From assembly GCF_042682045.1 (NCBI RefSeq), contig NZ_JBHUGS010000001.1:496001-560000 (forward strand): a stretch of DNA of 64,000 bases. The letters are read 5' to 3'. The translations under genes and the position numbers were made by a program. Every line of letters starts with the position of its first letter. Within the stretch, counting starts at the first letter, position 1. Shown here piece by piece: positions 48,725 through 57,656 of the stretch. The notes under the pieces are model-generated. The model made no database searches and was not told the DNA's origin. It saw nothing but the letters and a program-made list of their open reading frames with translations. The DNA is from Sphingomonas_R arantia. GTDB lineage: Bacteria > Pseudomonadota > Alphaproteobacteria > Sphingomonadales > Sphingomonadaceae.

Positions 48725-49234
48725 ATGACGCTGGACGACGAGGAAGCCGCCGCGGATCCGAGTGCGCCGATCGACATGCTCGAAGAGTATTTCGAGGCGC
48801 ATGGTTGGTCGAGCGAGCGGCAGGGCGACGAGGAAATCGTCGCGCATTTCCAGGGTAGCTGGACATTGTACGAGCTGCGCGCGGTGTGGCGCGAGGAAGA
48901 CCAGGTCCTGCAGTTCCTGGCATTGCCCGACGTGCGCGTCGCGGCGGACAAGCGCGCCGCGATGTACGAGACGATCGGGCTGATCAACGAACAGCTGTGG
49001 ATCGGGCATTTCGAGCTGTGGGCGTCGTCCGGCATGCTGCTGTTCCGCCATGCCGCGCTGCTCGACGGCGAGGGCGAGAGCGTGCTGACGCTGGACCAGG
49101 CAGAGACGCTGGTCGAGGCGGCGATCGACGAGTGTGAGCGGTTCTACCCAGTGTTCCAATTCGTGCTGTGGGCGGACAAGACGCCGGCCGAGGCGATCGC
49201 CGCGGCGCTGATCGAGACGCAGGGCGAGGCATGA
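48725..49234 (+). CDS. YbjN domain-containing protein
   Basis: The 169-residue acidic protein starts MTLDDEEAAADPSAPIDMLE and contains YFEAHGWSSERQGDEEIVAH and FELWASSGMLLFRHAALLDG, the YbjN-type (PF10722) core. YbjN-like proteins act as cytosolic, chaperone-like or type III secretion chaperone relatives; the role here is unknown. It overlaps proC by 4 bp and precedes it in an operon with ubiK. Confidence 0.85.
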   Translation: MTLDDEEAAADPSAPIDMLEEYFEAHGWSSERQGDEEIVAHFQGSWTLYELRAVWREEDQVLQFLALPDVRVAADKRAAMYETIGLINEQLWIGHFELWASSGMLLFRHAALLDGEGESVLTLDQAETLVEAAIDECERFYPVFQFVLWADKTPAEAIAAALIETQGEA

Positions 49235-50031
49235 GCTTCGGGTCGATCTGGGCGGTCGGCGCGGGCAATATGGGCGGCGCGATGCTGCGCCGCTGGTTGG
49301 CGACTGGGCTGGACCCGGCGCGGCTGACGGTGATCCGGAAGTCCGGGGTGGCGTTTGCCGAGGGTGTCACGACCTTGTCCGCGGTGCCGACGGATAGCGA
49401 TGCGCCCGAGCTGGTGCTGCTCGGGGTGAAGCCGCAGATGCTGGATCTGGTTGCGGGGCCGCTGGCGGCGGGGATGCGGCCGGGGACGGTGCTGGTGTCG
49501 ATCCTGGCGGGGGTCGAGGATGCGGCGCTGCGCGCGCGGTTTCCGGGGGCGCGGATCGTGCGGGCGATGCCAAACCTGCCGGTGGCGATCGGGCAGGGGG
49601 TCGTGGGGTTGCATATGGTCGACGACGGGCCTGAGCTGCGGGCGGCAATCGATGAACTGATGGCGCCGCTCGGGCTGGTGGCCTGGATGGACGATGCGGC
49701 GGCGATGGACGTGGTGGCGGCGGTGGCCGGGTCGGGACCGGCGTTCCTGTACCGGTTCGTCGATGCGCTGGCGGCGGCGGGGGTCGCGGCCGGGTTGTCG
49801 GTGGAGATGGCGGCGGAGCTGGCGCTGGCGACGGTCGTGGGGGCGGCGGCTCAGGCTGGGTCTTCGGATGTCGGGCCGGCGGAGATGGCTGAGCGGGTGG
49901 CAAGCCCTGGCGGGAGTACGCGCAAGGGGTTGGATGTTCTCGATGGGGATGCTGGGTTGGGGGCGTTGATGACGCGGACGATCGCGGCGGCTGTGGCACG
50001 GAACCGCGAGATGGCGGCGGCTGCTCGCTGA
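49231..50031 (+). CDS. proC: Pyrroline-5-carboxylate reductase
   Basis: The 266-residue NAD(P)H-dependent enzyme makes proline from pyrroline-5-carboxylate. Motifs are GAGNMGGAMLRRWL (nucleotide site), VLLGVKPQMLDLV, RAMPNLPVAIGQGV, the dimer/active-site helix AVAGSGPAFLYRFVDALA and EMAERVASPGGSTRKGLDVL. The ATG overlaps the YbjN gene stop (ATGA). Confidence 0.96.
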   Translation: MSFGSIWAVGAGNMGGAMLRRWLATGLDPARLTVIRKSGVAFAEGVTTLSAVPTDSDAPELVLLGVKPQMLDLVAGPLAAGMRPGTVLVSILAGVEDAALRARFPGARIVRAMPNLPVAIGQGVVGLHMVDDGPELRAAIDELMAPLGLVAWMDDAAAMDVVAAVAGSGPAFLYRFVDALAAAGVAAGLSVEMAAELALATVVGAAAQAGSSDVGPAEMAERVASPGGSTRKGLDVLDGDAGLGALMTRTIAAAVARNREMAAAAR

Positions 50032-50459
50032 TGTTTATTGGAGCGCTTGGGGGGCTGTGGGCTTCTCGGCTGCGCTCGCGGGGTCCCTCGACTTCAATCA
50101 GATGGGCGGGGTTTGGTGATGCGGTGCTGAGGCAGATGACACCTCTCCAAATAACTCACTAACCCCGTTTGGTTCGAGCTTGTCGAGAACTCATCGCCGT
50201 TCTCGACAGGTTCGAACCGAACGGGGTTTGGGTGTGGGTGGGGGCTAGCGCGGGGTTGCCGGATAGTGAGCGTCACCTTACGCCTAGTCATTCCCCGCCC
50301 GTTCGTCCTGAGTAGGGGCTGAGCGTAGTCGAAGACCCGTATCGAAGGATCGCGTGACCGGTGCTTCGATACGCGCCCTCGATACGCGCAAGAGCGCTAC
50401 TCGGCCGCTACTCAGCACGAACGGTTGGGGTGGAGACCGCCGATGGAGGATTTGCCCCT
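50032..50459. repeat. Intergenic repeat cluster (families B, A, C)
   Basis: This 428-bp gap after proC holds no gene. It has a degenerate family B element (50061-50107), a family A palindrome (50163-50226) and a family C unit (50298-50424). The family C unit runs from CCCGTTCGTCCTGAGTAGGG to the inverted CGCTACTCAGCACGAACGG, with the internal GTATCGAAGG motif. The order B-A-C recalls the A-B-C cluster at 40181-40751. The ribosome site GGAGG of the next gene is at the end. Confidence 0.8.
50163..50226. repeat. Family A palindrome, copy 5
   Basis: The left arm has GTTCGAGCTTGTCGAGAAC and the right arm GTTCTCGACAGGTTCGAACC, so the arms are no longer perfect complements. The loop TCATCGCC also differs from the other copies. 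Confidence 0.85.
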
Positions 50460-52208
50460 ATGATCGCCCTGCTGACGATGCTGGCCGCTGCGTTTCCGCA
50501 GGCGCCGTTGCCGCCGGTGCAGCCCTGGTCGGGGAAGAGCGTCGCGCTGGTCGTCAAGGCGGGGGATCCGTGGATCACGCCGTCGGAAGCGAGCGGGTTT
50601 GCGACGACGCCGTCCTATGCGGAGACGCGGGCGTGGGTCGATCGGCTGGTGGCGGCGTCGCCGTTGTTGCGGATCGAGCCGTTCGGGCGGTCGCCGGAGG
50701 GGCGGCTGTTATATGCGGTGGTCGCGTCGAAACCTGGTGCAGGCAAGCCGGTGCTGATGGTGCAGGCGGGGATCCATGCGGGCGAGATCGACGGAAAGGA
50801 TGCGGGGCTGATGCTGCTGCGCGACATCGCGTTGCGCGGGAAGGACGGCTTGCTGGACCGCGCGACCTTGGTGTTCGTGCCGATCTTCAACGTCGACGGG
50901 CATGAGCGGGCGGGGGACTATAACCGGCCGAACCAGCGTGGGCCGGCGGGGCAGGGCTGGCGGACGACGGCGCAGAATATGAATCTGAACCGCGATTATC
51001 TGAAGGCCGATACGCCCGAGATGCAGGCGATGATCGGGCTGATCCGCAAATGGGACCCGGCGCTGTACCTCGACATCCACGTCACCGACGGGATCGATTA
51101 TCAGTATGACATCACGACCGATTTCAACGGTTTCGGCGGGCGTTATGCGCAGTCGGCGGCGGTCGGGCGGTGGCTGGACCGGACGTACCGGCCAGCGGTC
51201 GACGCGGCGCTGACCGCGGCGGGGCACAAGCCGTATCAGTATATCTCGACCATCGATCCCGATCCGGACAAGGGGATCGAGGATACGGCCAGCACGGGGC
51301 GGTTTTCGGACGGTTATGGCGACCTGCGCCATGTGCCGACAGTGCTGGTCGAGACGCATTCGCTGAAGCCGTATCGCCAGCGCGTGCTGGGCAGCTATGT
51401 GCTGATCGAGGCGTCGTTGCGGCTACTCGGCGCGGACGGAGCGGGGGCGCGGGCGGCGATCGCGGCGGATCGGAAGGCGCGGCCGGCCGAGCAGGTGCTG
51501 GCGTGGAAGCGGAGCGCAGCACCGGGCGCGACGCGGGCGTTCGACGGTATATCGCATGACATGGTCCCGTCGGCTGCTGCCGGGGGCGAGGTGATCCGCT
51601 GGACCGGGCAGCCGACGCGGGTGCAGATGCCGATCTGGGGCGAGGAGCCGGACGTGACGACGCGGCTGCCGCGCGCGTGGTGGGTGCCGGCGAGCCGACC
51701 CGACGTGATCGCGCGGCTGCGGCTTCACGGGGTGGAGATGGAGACGATCGCTGCCCCGCGGACGGTGGCGACGGAGCGGGTGCGGCTGGTCGATCCGGTA
51801 CTGGGCGATGCGAACGAGGGGCGGGTGCCGCTGAAGTCCGCGACCTATGTGCACGGCGTGGCGCGAGAGACCTGGCCGGCGGGATCGGTGCGGGTGCCGG
51901 CGGACCAGCCGCTGGAGCAGCTGGCGGCGGCGTTGCTGGAGCCGGAGAGCCCGGACGGGTTGCTGGCGTGGGGGTTCTTTCCGGAGATCCTGCAGCGGAC
52001 CGAATATATGGAGGCCTATGTGGTGGCGCCGATGGCAGACGCGATGCTGGCGCGCGATCCGGCGTTGCGGGCGGCGTTTGCGGCGAAGGTGAAGGGGGAT
52101 GCGAAGTTCGCCGGCGATGCGCGGGCGCGGCTGGCGTGGTTCTACGAGCGGTCGCCTTATTTTGACGCGCGGTATCTGGTGTATCCGGTGGGGCGTGAGG
52201 TGCGGTGA
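50460..52208 (+). CDS. Secreted M14-family zinc carboxypeptidase
   Basis: The 582-residue protein starts with a short hydrophobic N-terminus (MIALLTMLAAAFPQAPLPP). The M14 fold has the zinc motif GIHAGEIDGK (His and Glu, near residue 104), the TAQNMNLNRDYLKAD substrate Arg region, the third ligand in LDIHVTDGID and the catalytic Glu candidate in VETHSLKPYRQ. The C-terminal about 230 residues form a second domain of unknown type. It probably cleaves exogenous or cell-wall peptides in the periplasm. GGAGG lies about 10 bases before the ATG. Confidence 0.85.
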   Translation: MIALLTMLAAAFPQAPLPPVQPWSGKSVALVVKAGDPWITPSEASGFATTPSYAETRAWVDRLVAASPLLRIEPFGRSPEGRLLYAVVASKPGAGKPVLMVQAGIHAGEIDGKDAGLMLLRDIALRGKDGLLDRATLVFVPIFNVDGHERAGDYNRPNQRGPAGQGWRTTAQNMNLNRDYLKADTPEMQAMIGLIRKWDPALYLDIHVTDGIDYQYDITTDFNGFGGRYAQSAAVGRWLDRTYRPAVDAALTAAGHKPYQYISTIDPDPDKGIEDTASTGRFSDGYGDLRHVPTVLVETHSLKPYRQRVLGSYVLIEASLRLLGADGAGARAAIAADRKARPAEQVLAWKRSAAPGATRAFDGISHDMVPSAAAGGEVIRWTGQPTRVQMPIWGEEPDVTTRLPRAWWVPASRPDVIARLRLHGVEMETIAAPRTVATERVRLVDPVLGDANEGRVPLKSATYVHGVARETWPAGSVRVPADQPLEQLAAALLEPESPDGLLAWGFFPEILQRTEYMEAYVVAPMADAMLARDPALRAAFAAKVKGDAKFAGDARARLAWFYERSPYFDARYLVYPVGREVR

Positions 52209-52514
52209 GGGTTGGGTTCCTCGGTTGGGCTTAAGGGATGTCCAGCCACCGCTCGCATGACGGGGGTGCGACGGTCGCGTCATGTGTGACGGGCTCTAGA
52301 CGACCGGCCACCGGTCATCTGACCGCGTCCGCGGGGATACGATCGGGCTGGCTTTGCGCGGTCGATTGCGAACGATCGACGACCGGTCTTGCGTGGCCGG
52401 TGAGGGGAGCGGGCTTCGTCGATGCGTTGGATTCGTGGTGCTGTTGCACCCACCCCCAACCCCCTCCCTTGAAAGGGAGGGGGCTTTGCTTTGGACGCCG
52501 TTGCGCGCGGTGCT
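52209..52514. repeat. 306-bp gap with family D terminator-like hairpin
   Basis: Between two convergent genes there is no supported coding sequence. A family D hairpin (52446-52490: CCCCTCCCTTGAAAGGGAGG with flanking G and C runs and a TTTGCTTT tail) lies 25 bp before the end of the transporter gene. The preceding 200 bp is unremarkable; CGATCGAACGACC-like inverted fragments appear but are short. Confidence 0.65.
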
Positions 52515-53567
52515 TTAAGCCGCTTCCGCCGCGGCTTCTCTCGAGCGTTGTTCCAGCATCACCTTGATCATCGCGACGATCGGGTCGGCCAGCGCCAGGC
52601 CGAGGATGCCGAAGAGGGCGCCGAACAGGAGTTGGGCGCCGAGGACGAGGGCGGGGGCGAGGTCGACAGAGCGTTTGGCCACCATGGGCACGATGATGTA
52701 GCCGTCGATCACCTGGACGACGCAGTAAACGCCGACCGCCCAGAGGCCGGTGTCGACGCCCTGGCTGAACCCGACGAGCACGATCAGCACGCCCGACACG
52801 ATCGCGCCGATGTTGGGCAGGAAGGCGAGCAGGCCGGTGAGGATGCCGAGCAGCCCGGCCATCGGCACGCCGCCGATCGCCAGCAGCGCCCAGGTGCCGA
52901 CCCCTTCGACCGCCATGCCGATCAGCCGGCCGAACATCAGCATGCGCAGCATGTGGCCCATCTTGGCGGCGGTCTTGTAGAAGGACTCGCGCCCGTCGAG
53001 CGGAAGCATCCAGGCGATGCCGCGTTCGTACAGCTTGGGGTCGGCCGCGAAGAATAGCCCGAGCACCACGATCATGGCGATCGACGAAAGCGCGCCGAAC
53101 GCGGTGCCGACCGCGGAGGTGAGCTTGCCGATCGAGCCCATCAGTTGTTGCCCGACCTGATCCATCTGCGCGCCGCTGGCGGACAGGCCCATCGACTGGC
53201 CCCAGGCGAGCACGCGGGCGCTCTGCTGCGTCACGGTGGTGCGGAGCATGTCGAACTGCCCCATGATCGACGCGCCGGCGAAGTAGACGACCCAGATCAT
53301 GAAGCCGAGCACCGCCAGGCAGACGATCAGCAACCGCCACGACCGGCCGATCGGCAGGATGCGACCGAGCAGGCGGGTGCCGCCGTCGAGCATCTGGCAG
53401 ATGACGAACGCGCCGATGATGACGAGGATCGTCTGCGACAGCGTCCAGACGAGGAAGATCGCGGCGGCAAGGCCGAGCCAGACCGCGGCGCGGACCAGCT
53501 CGCGGCCTACGATCGGGCCGTTATTGTCGGCCGGGCCGGGGGTCTCGGTCCGCTCCTCGCCGCTCAT
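52515..53567 (-). CDS. AI-2E family transporter (PerM/TqsA-like)
   Basis: The 350-residue membrane protein has about eight helices (AVWLGLAAAIFLVWTLSQTI, WRLLIVCLAVLGFMIWVVYF). The conserved C-terminal part has GTWALLAIGGVPMAGLLGIL, LTGLLAFLPNIGAIVSGVLI and GYIIVPMVAKRSVDLAPALV. The family includes possible autoinducer or sodium/proton antiporter functions, so substrate is open. It is last in the pyrE-pdxJ-acpS-lepB run, overlapping lepB by 4 bp. Confidence 0.9.
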   Translation of the reverse strand: MSGEERTETPGPADNNGPIVGRELVRAAVWLGLAAAIFLVWTLSQTILVIIGAFVICQMLDGGTRLLGRILPIGRSWRLLIVCLAVLGFMIWVVYFAGASIMGQFDMLRTTVTQQSARVLAWGQSMGLSASGAQMDQVGQQLMGSIGKLTSAVGTAFGALSSIAMIVVLGLFFAADPKLYERGIAWMLPLDGRESFYKTAAKMGHMLRMLMFGRLIGMAVEGVGTWALLAIGGVPMAGLLGILTGLLAFLPNIGAIVSGVLIVLVGFSQGVDTGLWAVGVYCVVQVIDGYIIVPMVAKRSVDLAPALVLGAQLLFGALFGILGLALADPIVAMIKVMLEQRSREAAAEAA

Positions 53568-54445
53568 TTGGCGGGCGTGACGGCGGCGGCGCTACGGTCC
53601 GGGTGGAGGCTGATGCCCGCCCGGTCACCGCGCATCGCGGTAAACCAGCTGATCGGGTTGAGCCAGGTCGAGGTGCCGTCGAGCGAGAAGGTGATGAATT
53701 CCGCGCGGCCGCCGAGATTTTCGTACGGGACCGGGCCGTTCAACCCTTCCTGATCGGCGGGAACGCGGCTGTCGGCGGACTGATCGCGATTGTCGCCCAT
53801 CAGGAAGACGTGGTTCGCCGGGATCGTGATCTCGGCATAGTCGTCGACCGCGGGATAGTCGCCGAGGTCGATCGTGTTGAAGGTGGCACCACCGGGGAGC
53901 GTTTCGCGGACGAGCGGGAGTGCGCAGTAGAGCCGGCCGTCTTCGCCGGTGACGCGGTACTGCATCACCTGCGGCTGGTCGCACGGCACGTTGGCGTCGA
54001 CCGGGATCTTGGCGGTCCCGACCGAGCGGCGCTGAACGGGCACGCCGTTCAGGATGACGGTGCCGTTGCGGACGGCGAGGCGGTCGCCGGGCAGGCCGAT
54101 GACACGCTTGATATAGTCCGATGTCTTGCCCGGAGGGGTGACGATGACGATGTCGCCGCGTTCCGGCAGGCGGCCGAACAGCCGGCCCTGGAGGAACGGC
54201 AGGACGTGGAAACTGGGCGAGACGTAGGACCAGCCATAGGGATATTTCGTCACGACCAGCCGATCGCCCTTCACCAGCGTCGGCATCATCGATTCGCTGG
54301 GGATGTAGAACGGCTTGGCGAGCAGGCTGTGGAAGGCGAGGACGGCCAGCACGAGCCAGAAGATGCCCTTCGCCTCGCCCCACCAGTCCGTCGGCCGGGG
54401 AGCGGGTTTTGCGGGGGCAGCCATTGCGGCCTTTGTATCGCTCAC
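53564..54445 (-). CDS. lepB: Signal peptidase I
   Basis: The 293-residue membrane protease removes signal peptides from exported proteins. One N-terminal helix (GIFWLVLAVLAFHSLL) precedes the catalytic Ser in YIPSESMMPTL and the general-base Lys in DYIKRVIGLPGDRL. The family's HVFLMGDNRDQSADSR follows. Its start overlaps the acpS stop by 4 bp and its stop overlaps the transporter start, so the three are translationally coupled. Confidence 0.97.
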   Translation of the reverse strand: MSDTKAAMAAPAKPAPRPTDWWGEAKGIFWLVLAVLAFHSLLAKPFYIPSESMMPTLVKGDRLVVTKYPYGWSYVSPSFHVLPFLQGRLFGRLPERGDIVIVTPPGKTSDYIKRVIGLPGDRLAVRNGTVILNGVPVQRRSVGTAKIPVDANVPCDQPQVMQYRVTGEDGRLYCALPLVRETLPGGATFNTIDLGDYPAVDDYAEITIPANHVFLMGDNRDQSADSRVPADQEGLNGPVPYENLGGRAEFITFSLDGTSTWLNPISWFTAMRGDRAGISLHPDRSAAAVTPAK

Positions 54446-54861
54446 GGCGTCTGTCTTTCTCGTATCGGGCGGGCGAAGAGGATGACGAAGGCCTGCGCGA
54501 AGGGATGGTCGTCTGTCATGGTCAGATGGATATCGACGGCGTGGCCCGGTGGCGTCATCGCGTCAAGCCTGGCTTTCGCGCCGCCCGTCAGCGCCAGGGT
54601 CGGCGCGCCGGTGGGCAGATTGACGACCCCGATATCGCGCATGAACACGCCCCGCCTGAACCCGGTTCCGACCGCCTTGGAAAAGGCCTCCTTGGCGGCG
54701 AAGCGCTTGGCGTAGGTGCCGGCGCGGGTGAAGGGGCGCTTGTCGGCCTTCGCCCGTTCGGCGGGGGTGAAGACACGGTCGGTAAAGCGATCGCCGAACC
54801 GGTCGAGCGAGGACTGGATCCGGTCGATATTGCAGAGGTCGGAGCCGATGCCGACGATCAT
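54442..54861 (-). CDS. acpS: Holo-[acyl-carrier-protein] synthase
   Basis: The 139-residue enzyme transfers 4'-phosphopantetheine from CoA to ACP. It starts MIVGIGSDLCNIDRIQSSLD (Asp of the Mg site) and has YAKRFAAKEAFSKAVGTG, with the Glu ligand in the KEAFSKA motif. It lies 24 bp after pdxJ and overlaps lepB. Confidence 0.96.
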   Translation of the reverse strand: MIVGIGSDLCNIDRIQSSLDRFGDRFTDRVFTPAERAKADKRPFTRAGTYAKRFAAKEAFSKAVGTGFRRGVFMRDIGVVNLPTGAPTLALTGGAKARLDAMTPPGHAVDIHLTMTDDHPFAQAFVILFARPIRERQTP

Positions 54862-54885
54862 CGCCGAATGCTCATCGAGACACGT

Positions 54886-55620
54886 TCATCGCGCGGAGTC
54901 CATCAGCGCGCGCATCTGGCGGACGCTGGCGTCGAGGCCGGTGAACAGCGCCTCGCCGACCAGGAAGTGGCCGATGTTGAGTTCGGCGACCTGCGGGATC
55001 GCGGCGACCGGGACGACATTGTCGTAGGTGAGACCGTGGCCGGCATGGACCTCGATTCCGTTGCGCGCGGCAAGGGCGGCGGCATCGGACAGGCGGCGCA
55101 GTTCGGTGGCGCGGTCGGCGTCCGGCAGGTCGGCATAGTGGCCGGTGTGCAGTTCGACGACGGGGGCGCCGAGCCGGATCGCGGCGTCGATCTGCCGCGC
55201 TTCGGGCGCGATGAATAGCGACACGCGGATGCCGGCATCGCGCAGCGCGGCGACCAGCGGCTGGAGCCGGTCATACTGGCCGGCGGCGTCGAGCCCGCCC
55301 TCGGTCGTGCGTTCCTCGCGCCGTTCGGGGACGATGCATGCGGCATGCGGGCGGTGGCGTAGCGCGATGCCCAGCATTTCGTCGGTCGCGGCCATTTCGA
55401 AATTGAGCGGAACGGTGAGCGCGGCGGCGAGCCGGGCGATGTCGTCGTCGGTGATGTGGCGGCGATCCTCGCGCAGATGCGCGGTGATGCCGTCGGCCCC
55501 GGCCTGTTCGGCGAGGAGGCCGGCGCGGACCGGATCGGGATAAGCGACGCCGCGTGCGTTGCGGATCGTGGCAACGTGATCGATGTTGACGCCGAGACGG
55601 AGATGGCCCGGCGCGGTCAT
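54886..55620 (-). CDS. pdxJ: Pyridoxine 5'-phosphate synthase
   Basis: The 244-residue TIM-barrel enzyme condenses 3-amino-1-hydroxyacetone phosphate with deoxyxylulose 5-phosphate to make PNP, the last step of de novo B6 synthesis. LGVNIDHVATIRNARG, DGITAHLREDRRHITDDD, NFEMAATDEM, VELHTGHYAD and HAGHGLTYDNV match the family. Its start overlaps the pyrE stop by 4 bp. Its substrate comes from Dxs, encoded at 38 kb in this window. Confidence 0.97.
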   Translation of the reverse strand: MTAPGHLRLGVNIDHVATIRNARGVAYPDPVRAGLLAEQAGADGITAHLREDRRHITDDDIARLAAALTVPLNFEMAATDEMLGIALRHRPHAACIVPERREERTTEGGLDAAGQYDRLQPLVAALRDAGIRVSLFIAPEARQIDAAIRLGAPVVELHTGHYADLPDADRATELRRLSDAAALAARNGIEVHAGHGLTYDNVVPVAAIPQVAELNIGHFLVGEALFTGLDASVRQMRALMDSAR

Positions 55621-56198
55621 GCCGCCCGGCTGCCGGGCTTCGTCGTCGGGATGGCCGCAAGTTCGGGTGGTAGCGCGTCGGCGGCGTAGCTCGGCACGTC
55701 GAGCCGGATGAGCGGGTAATAGGGGACGCCCAGGTCGACGGTGCCGTTCGAGCGATCGACGAGCGAGGCGGCGGCGATGACCTCGCCGCCCTCGTCCTTG
55801 ATGGCGCGGATCGCCTCGCGCGAGCTCAGCCCCGTGGTGACGACGTCCTCGACCAGCAGGATCTTCAGGCCGGGAGTCAGGCGGAAGCCGCGGCGCAGTT
55901 CGAACGTGCCGGTCGGGCGCTCGACGAACATCGCGTCAAGCCCGAGTGCGCGGCCCATTTCGTGGCCGATGATGATGCCCCCCATCGCTGGGCTGACGAC
56001 CGCGCCGAGCTGGATCTTGATCTTGTCGGGGATCGAGAGCGCGAGGGCGGCGGCGAGTCGGGCGGCGCGCGCCGGATCCATCAGCACGCGGGCGCATTGC
56101 AGGTATCGTGGGCTGTGCAGGCCGGATGATAGGACAAAATGTCCTTCGAGCAGCGCGCCGGCTTCGCGGAATTCGGCCAGGACCTCGTCTTCGTGCAC
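55617..56198 (-). CDS. pyrE: Orotate phosphoribosyltransferase
   Basis: The 193-residue enzyme makes OMP from orotate and PRPP in pyrimidine synthesis. The PRPP loop is LLVEDVVTTGLSSREAI, with HFVLSSGLHSPRYLQC and GAVVSPAMGGIIIGHEMGRA nearby. The start is uncertain: GTG 56198 gives MHEDEVLAEF, while TTG 56207 has AAGGG two bases upstream. It heads a long minus-strand operon. Confidence 0.94.
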   Translation of the reverse strand: MHEDEVLAEFREAGALLEGHFVLSSGLHSPRYLQCARVLMDPARAARLAAALALSIPDKIKIQLGAVVSPAMGGIIIGHEMGRALGLDAMFVERPTGTFELRRGFRLTPGLKILLVEDVVTTGLSSREAIRAIKDEGGEVIAAASLVDRSNGTVDLGVPYYPLIRLDVPSYAADALPPELAAIPTTKPGSRAA

Positions 56199-56306
56199 TT
56201 GGGGCAACCCTTAAGGTAAAATACGATCAGGGCCGATCGTTCCGGCGGCAGATAGGGCGGTGGCCACCGCGCCGCAACCGCGCCGCACGGTTTTCGGCGG
56301 AGCGGG

Positions 56307-56335
56307 TTGAGGCCGGGACCGGCGGCGGGTATAGG
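56307..56335 (+). promoter_or_regulatory. Candidate housekeeping promoter of the oxidase operon
   Basis: TTGAGG, 17 bases, TATAGG lies about 65 bp before the ctaC start. This is close to the sigma-70-type consensus in both boxes and spacing. Confidence 0.45.
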
Positions 56336-56399
56336 TGAACAATTGGACAGGTGCGCTAAAGGGACGCAAAGGCGTTTCGCCGCCCGAAACGGGGGATGA

Positions 56400-57656
56400 A
56401 TGAACGGCTTCAAGACGATGATCGCGACGCTGGCGGTGGTGCTGAGCCCGACGCTGGCGCTTGCGCAGACCGCGGCGCCGCCGTCTGCGGTTGCCAACCC
56501 GGCCGCCGCGCAGACCGTCGCCCCGACGGGCGCACCGGCACCGGCCATCGTCAACGATGCCGCGCAAGGGACGCCGACCGCCGCCGCGGCAGCACCGCTG
56601 CCGCCGAAGGGCGTGGGCGTGGATCCCGTCGCCCCCGCGATCGGCCAGGCGAGCGCCAACGTGCCGTCGAGCAACGATCCGGCCGCCGCCGCCATTCCGC
56701 AGGCCCTGCCGACCCCCGGCATCGGCCTGCCCGACGGGCGCGCCGGTTTGCAGGATCAGGTGACCGAGGTCGGTCAGGACGCGGCGTGGATGCACGACAT
56801 CGTGCTGATGCCGATCATCACGATCATCACGCTGTTCGTGCTGGCGCTGCTCGTCTGGGTGGTGTTCCGGTATCGACGGGCCGCCAACCCGACACCGTCG
56901 CGGACCTCGCACAACACGTGGCTGGAGGTGTTCTGGACGCTTGCGCCGGTCGTGATCCTGCTGGTCATCGCGGTGCCATCGATCCGACTCCTGGCCAAGC
57001 AATATAGCCCGCCGCCCGCCGACCTGACGGTCAAGGTGATCGGCAACCAGTGGTACTGGACCTATCAATATCCCGACAACGGCGATTTCGAACTCGTGTC
57101 GAACATGCTGAAGGAGCCGGGCCAGGTTACCGGCGATCAGCGTGCGCGCACCCCCGCCGACGGACCCCGCCTGCTGGCGGTGGACGAGCGGATGGTGGTG
57201 CCCGCGGGTGCGGTGGTGAAACTGATCGTGACGTCGGCCGACGTCATCCACAGCTTCGCGGTGCCGGCGTTCTGGACCAAGATGGATGCGGTGCCCGGCC
57301 GGTTGAACGAGACCTGGTTCAAGGTGGACCGCCCCGGCGTGTATTACGGCCAGTGTTCCGAGCTGTGCGGGGCGCGCCATGCGTTCATGCCGATCGCGGT
57401 CGAAGTGGTGAGCCGTCCGCAGTTCGCGGCGTGGGTCGCGTCGAAGGGCGGGACGATGCCGGGCGCCAAGGGCGCCGCCAATCCGGATGCGACCAGCCCC
57501 GCCAGCCCGGCGACCGCCGCCGTGCCGACGCCGGCGGCCGACGCCGCGATTGCCGGCCGCGGTGCGGGTGGCAGTGACAAGACGATCGACGCGACCGTGA
57601 CCGCCCAGCCCGTCGCGCAGGGCGCCACCGCAAATGAAGGCACGCAGGCCAAATGA
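56400..57656 (+). CDS. ctaC: Cytochrome c oxidase subunit II
   Basis: The 418-residue protein has a signal peptide (MIATLAVVLSPTLALAQT) and an unusual Ala/Pro-rich stretch of about 85 residues. Two membrane helices (IVLMPIITIITLFVLALLVW and VFWTLAPVVILLVIAVPSIR) follow, then a cupredoxin domain. The CuA site is complete: the His in ADVIHSFAVPAFW, and CSELCGARHAFMP with both Cys, His and Met. WYWTYQYPDNG is the electron-entry Trp region. A further Ala/Pro/Thr-rich tail of about 55 residues follows. It overlaps ctaD by 4 bp. Confidence 0.96.
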   Translation: MNGFKTMIATLAVVLSPTLALAQTAAPPSAVANPAAAQTVAPTGAPAPAIVNDAAQGTPTAAAAAPLPPKGVGVDPVAPAIGQASANVPSSNDPAAAAIPQALPTPGIGLPDGRAGLQDQVTEVGQDAAWMHDIVLMPIITIITLFVLALLVWVVFRYRRAANPTPSRTSHNTWLEVFWTLAPVVILLVIAVPSIRLLAKQYSPPPADLTVKVIGNQWYWTYQYPDNGDFELVSNMLKEPGQVTGDQRARTPADGPRLLAVDERMVVPAGAVVKLIVTSADVIHSFAVPAFWTKMDAVPGRLNETWFKVDRPGVYYGQCSELCGARHAFMPIAVEVVSRPQFAAWVASKGGTMPGAKGAANPDATSPASPATAAVPTPAADAAIAGRGAGGSDKTIDATVTAQPVAQGATANEGTQAK

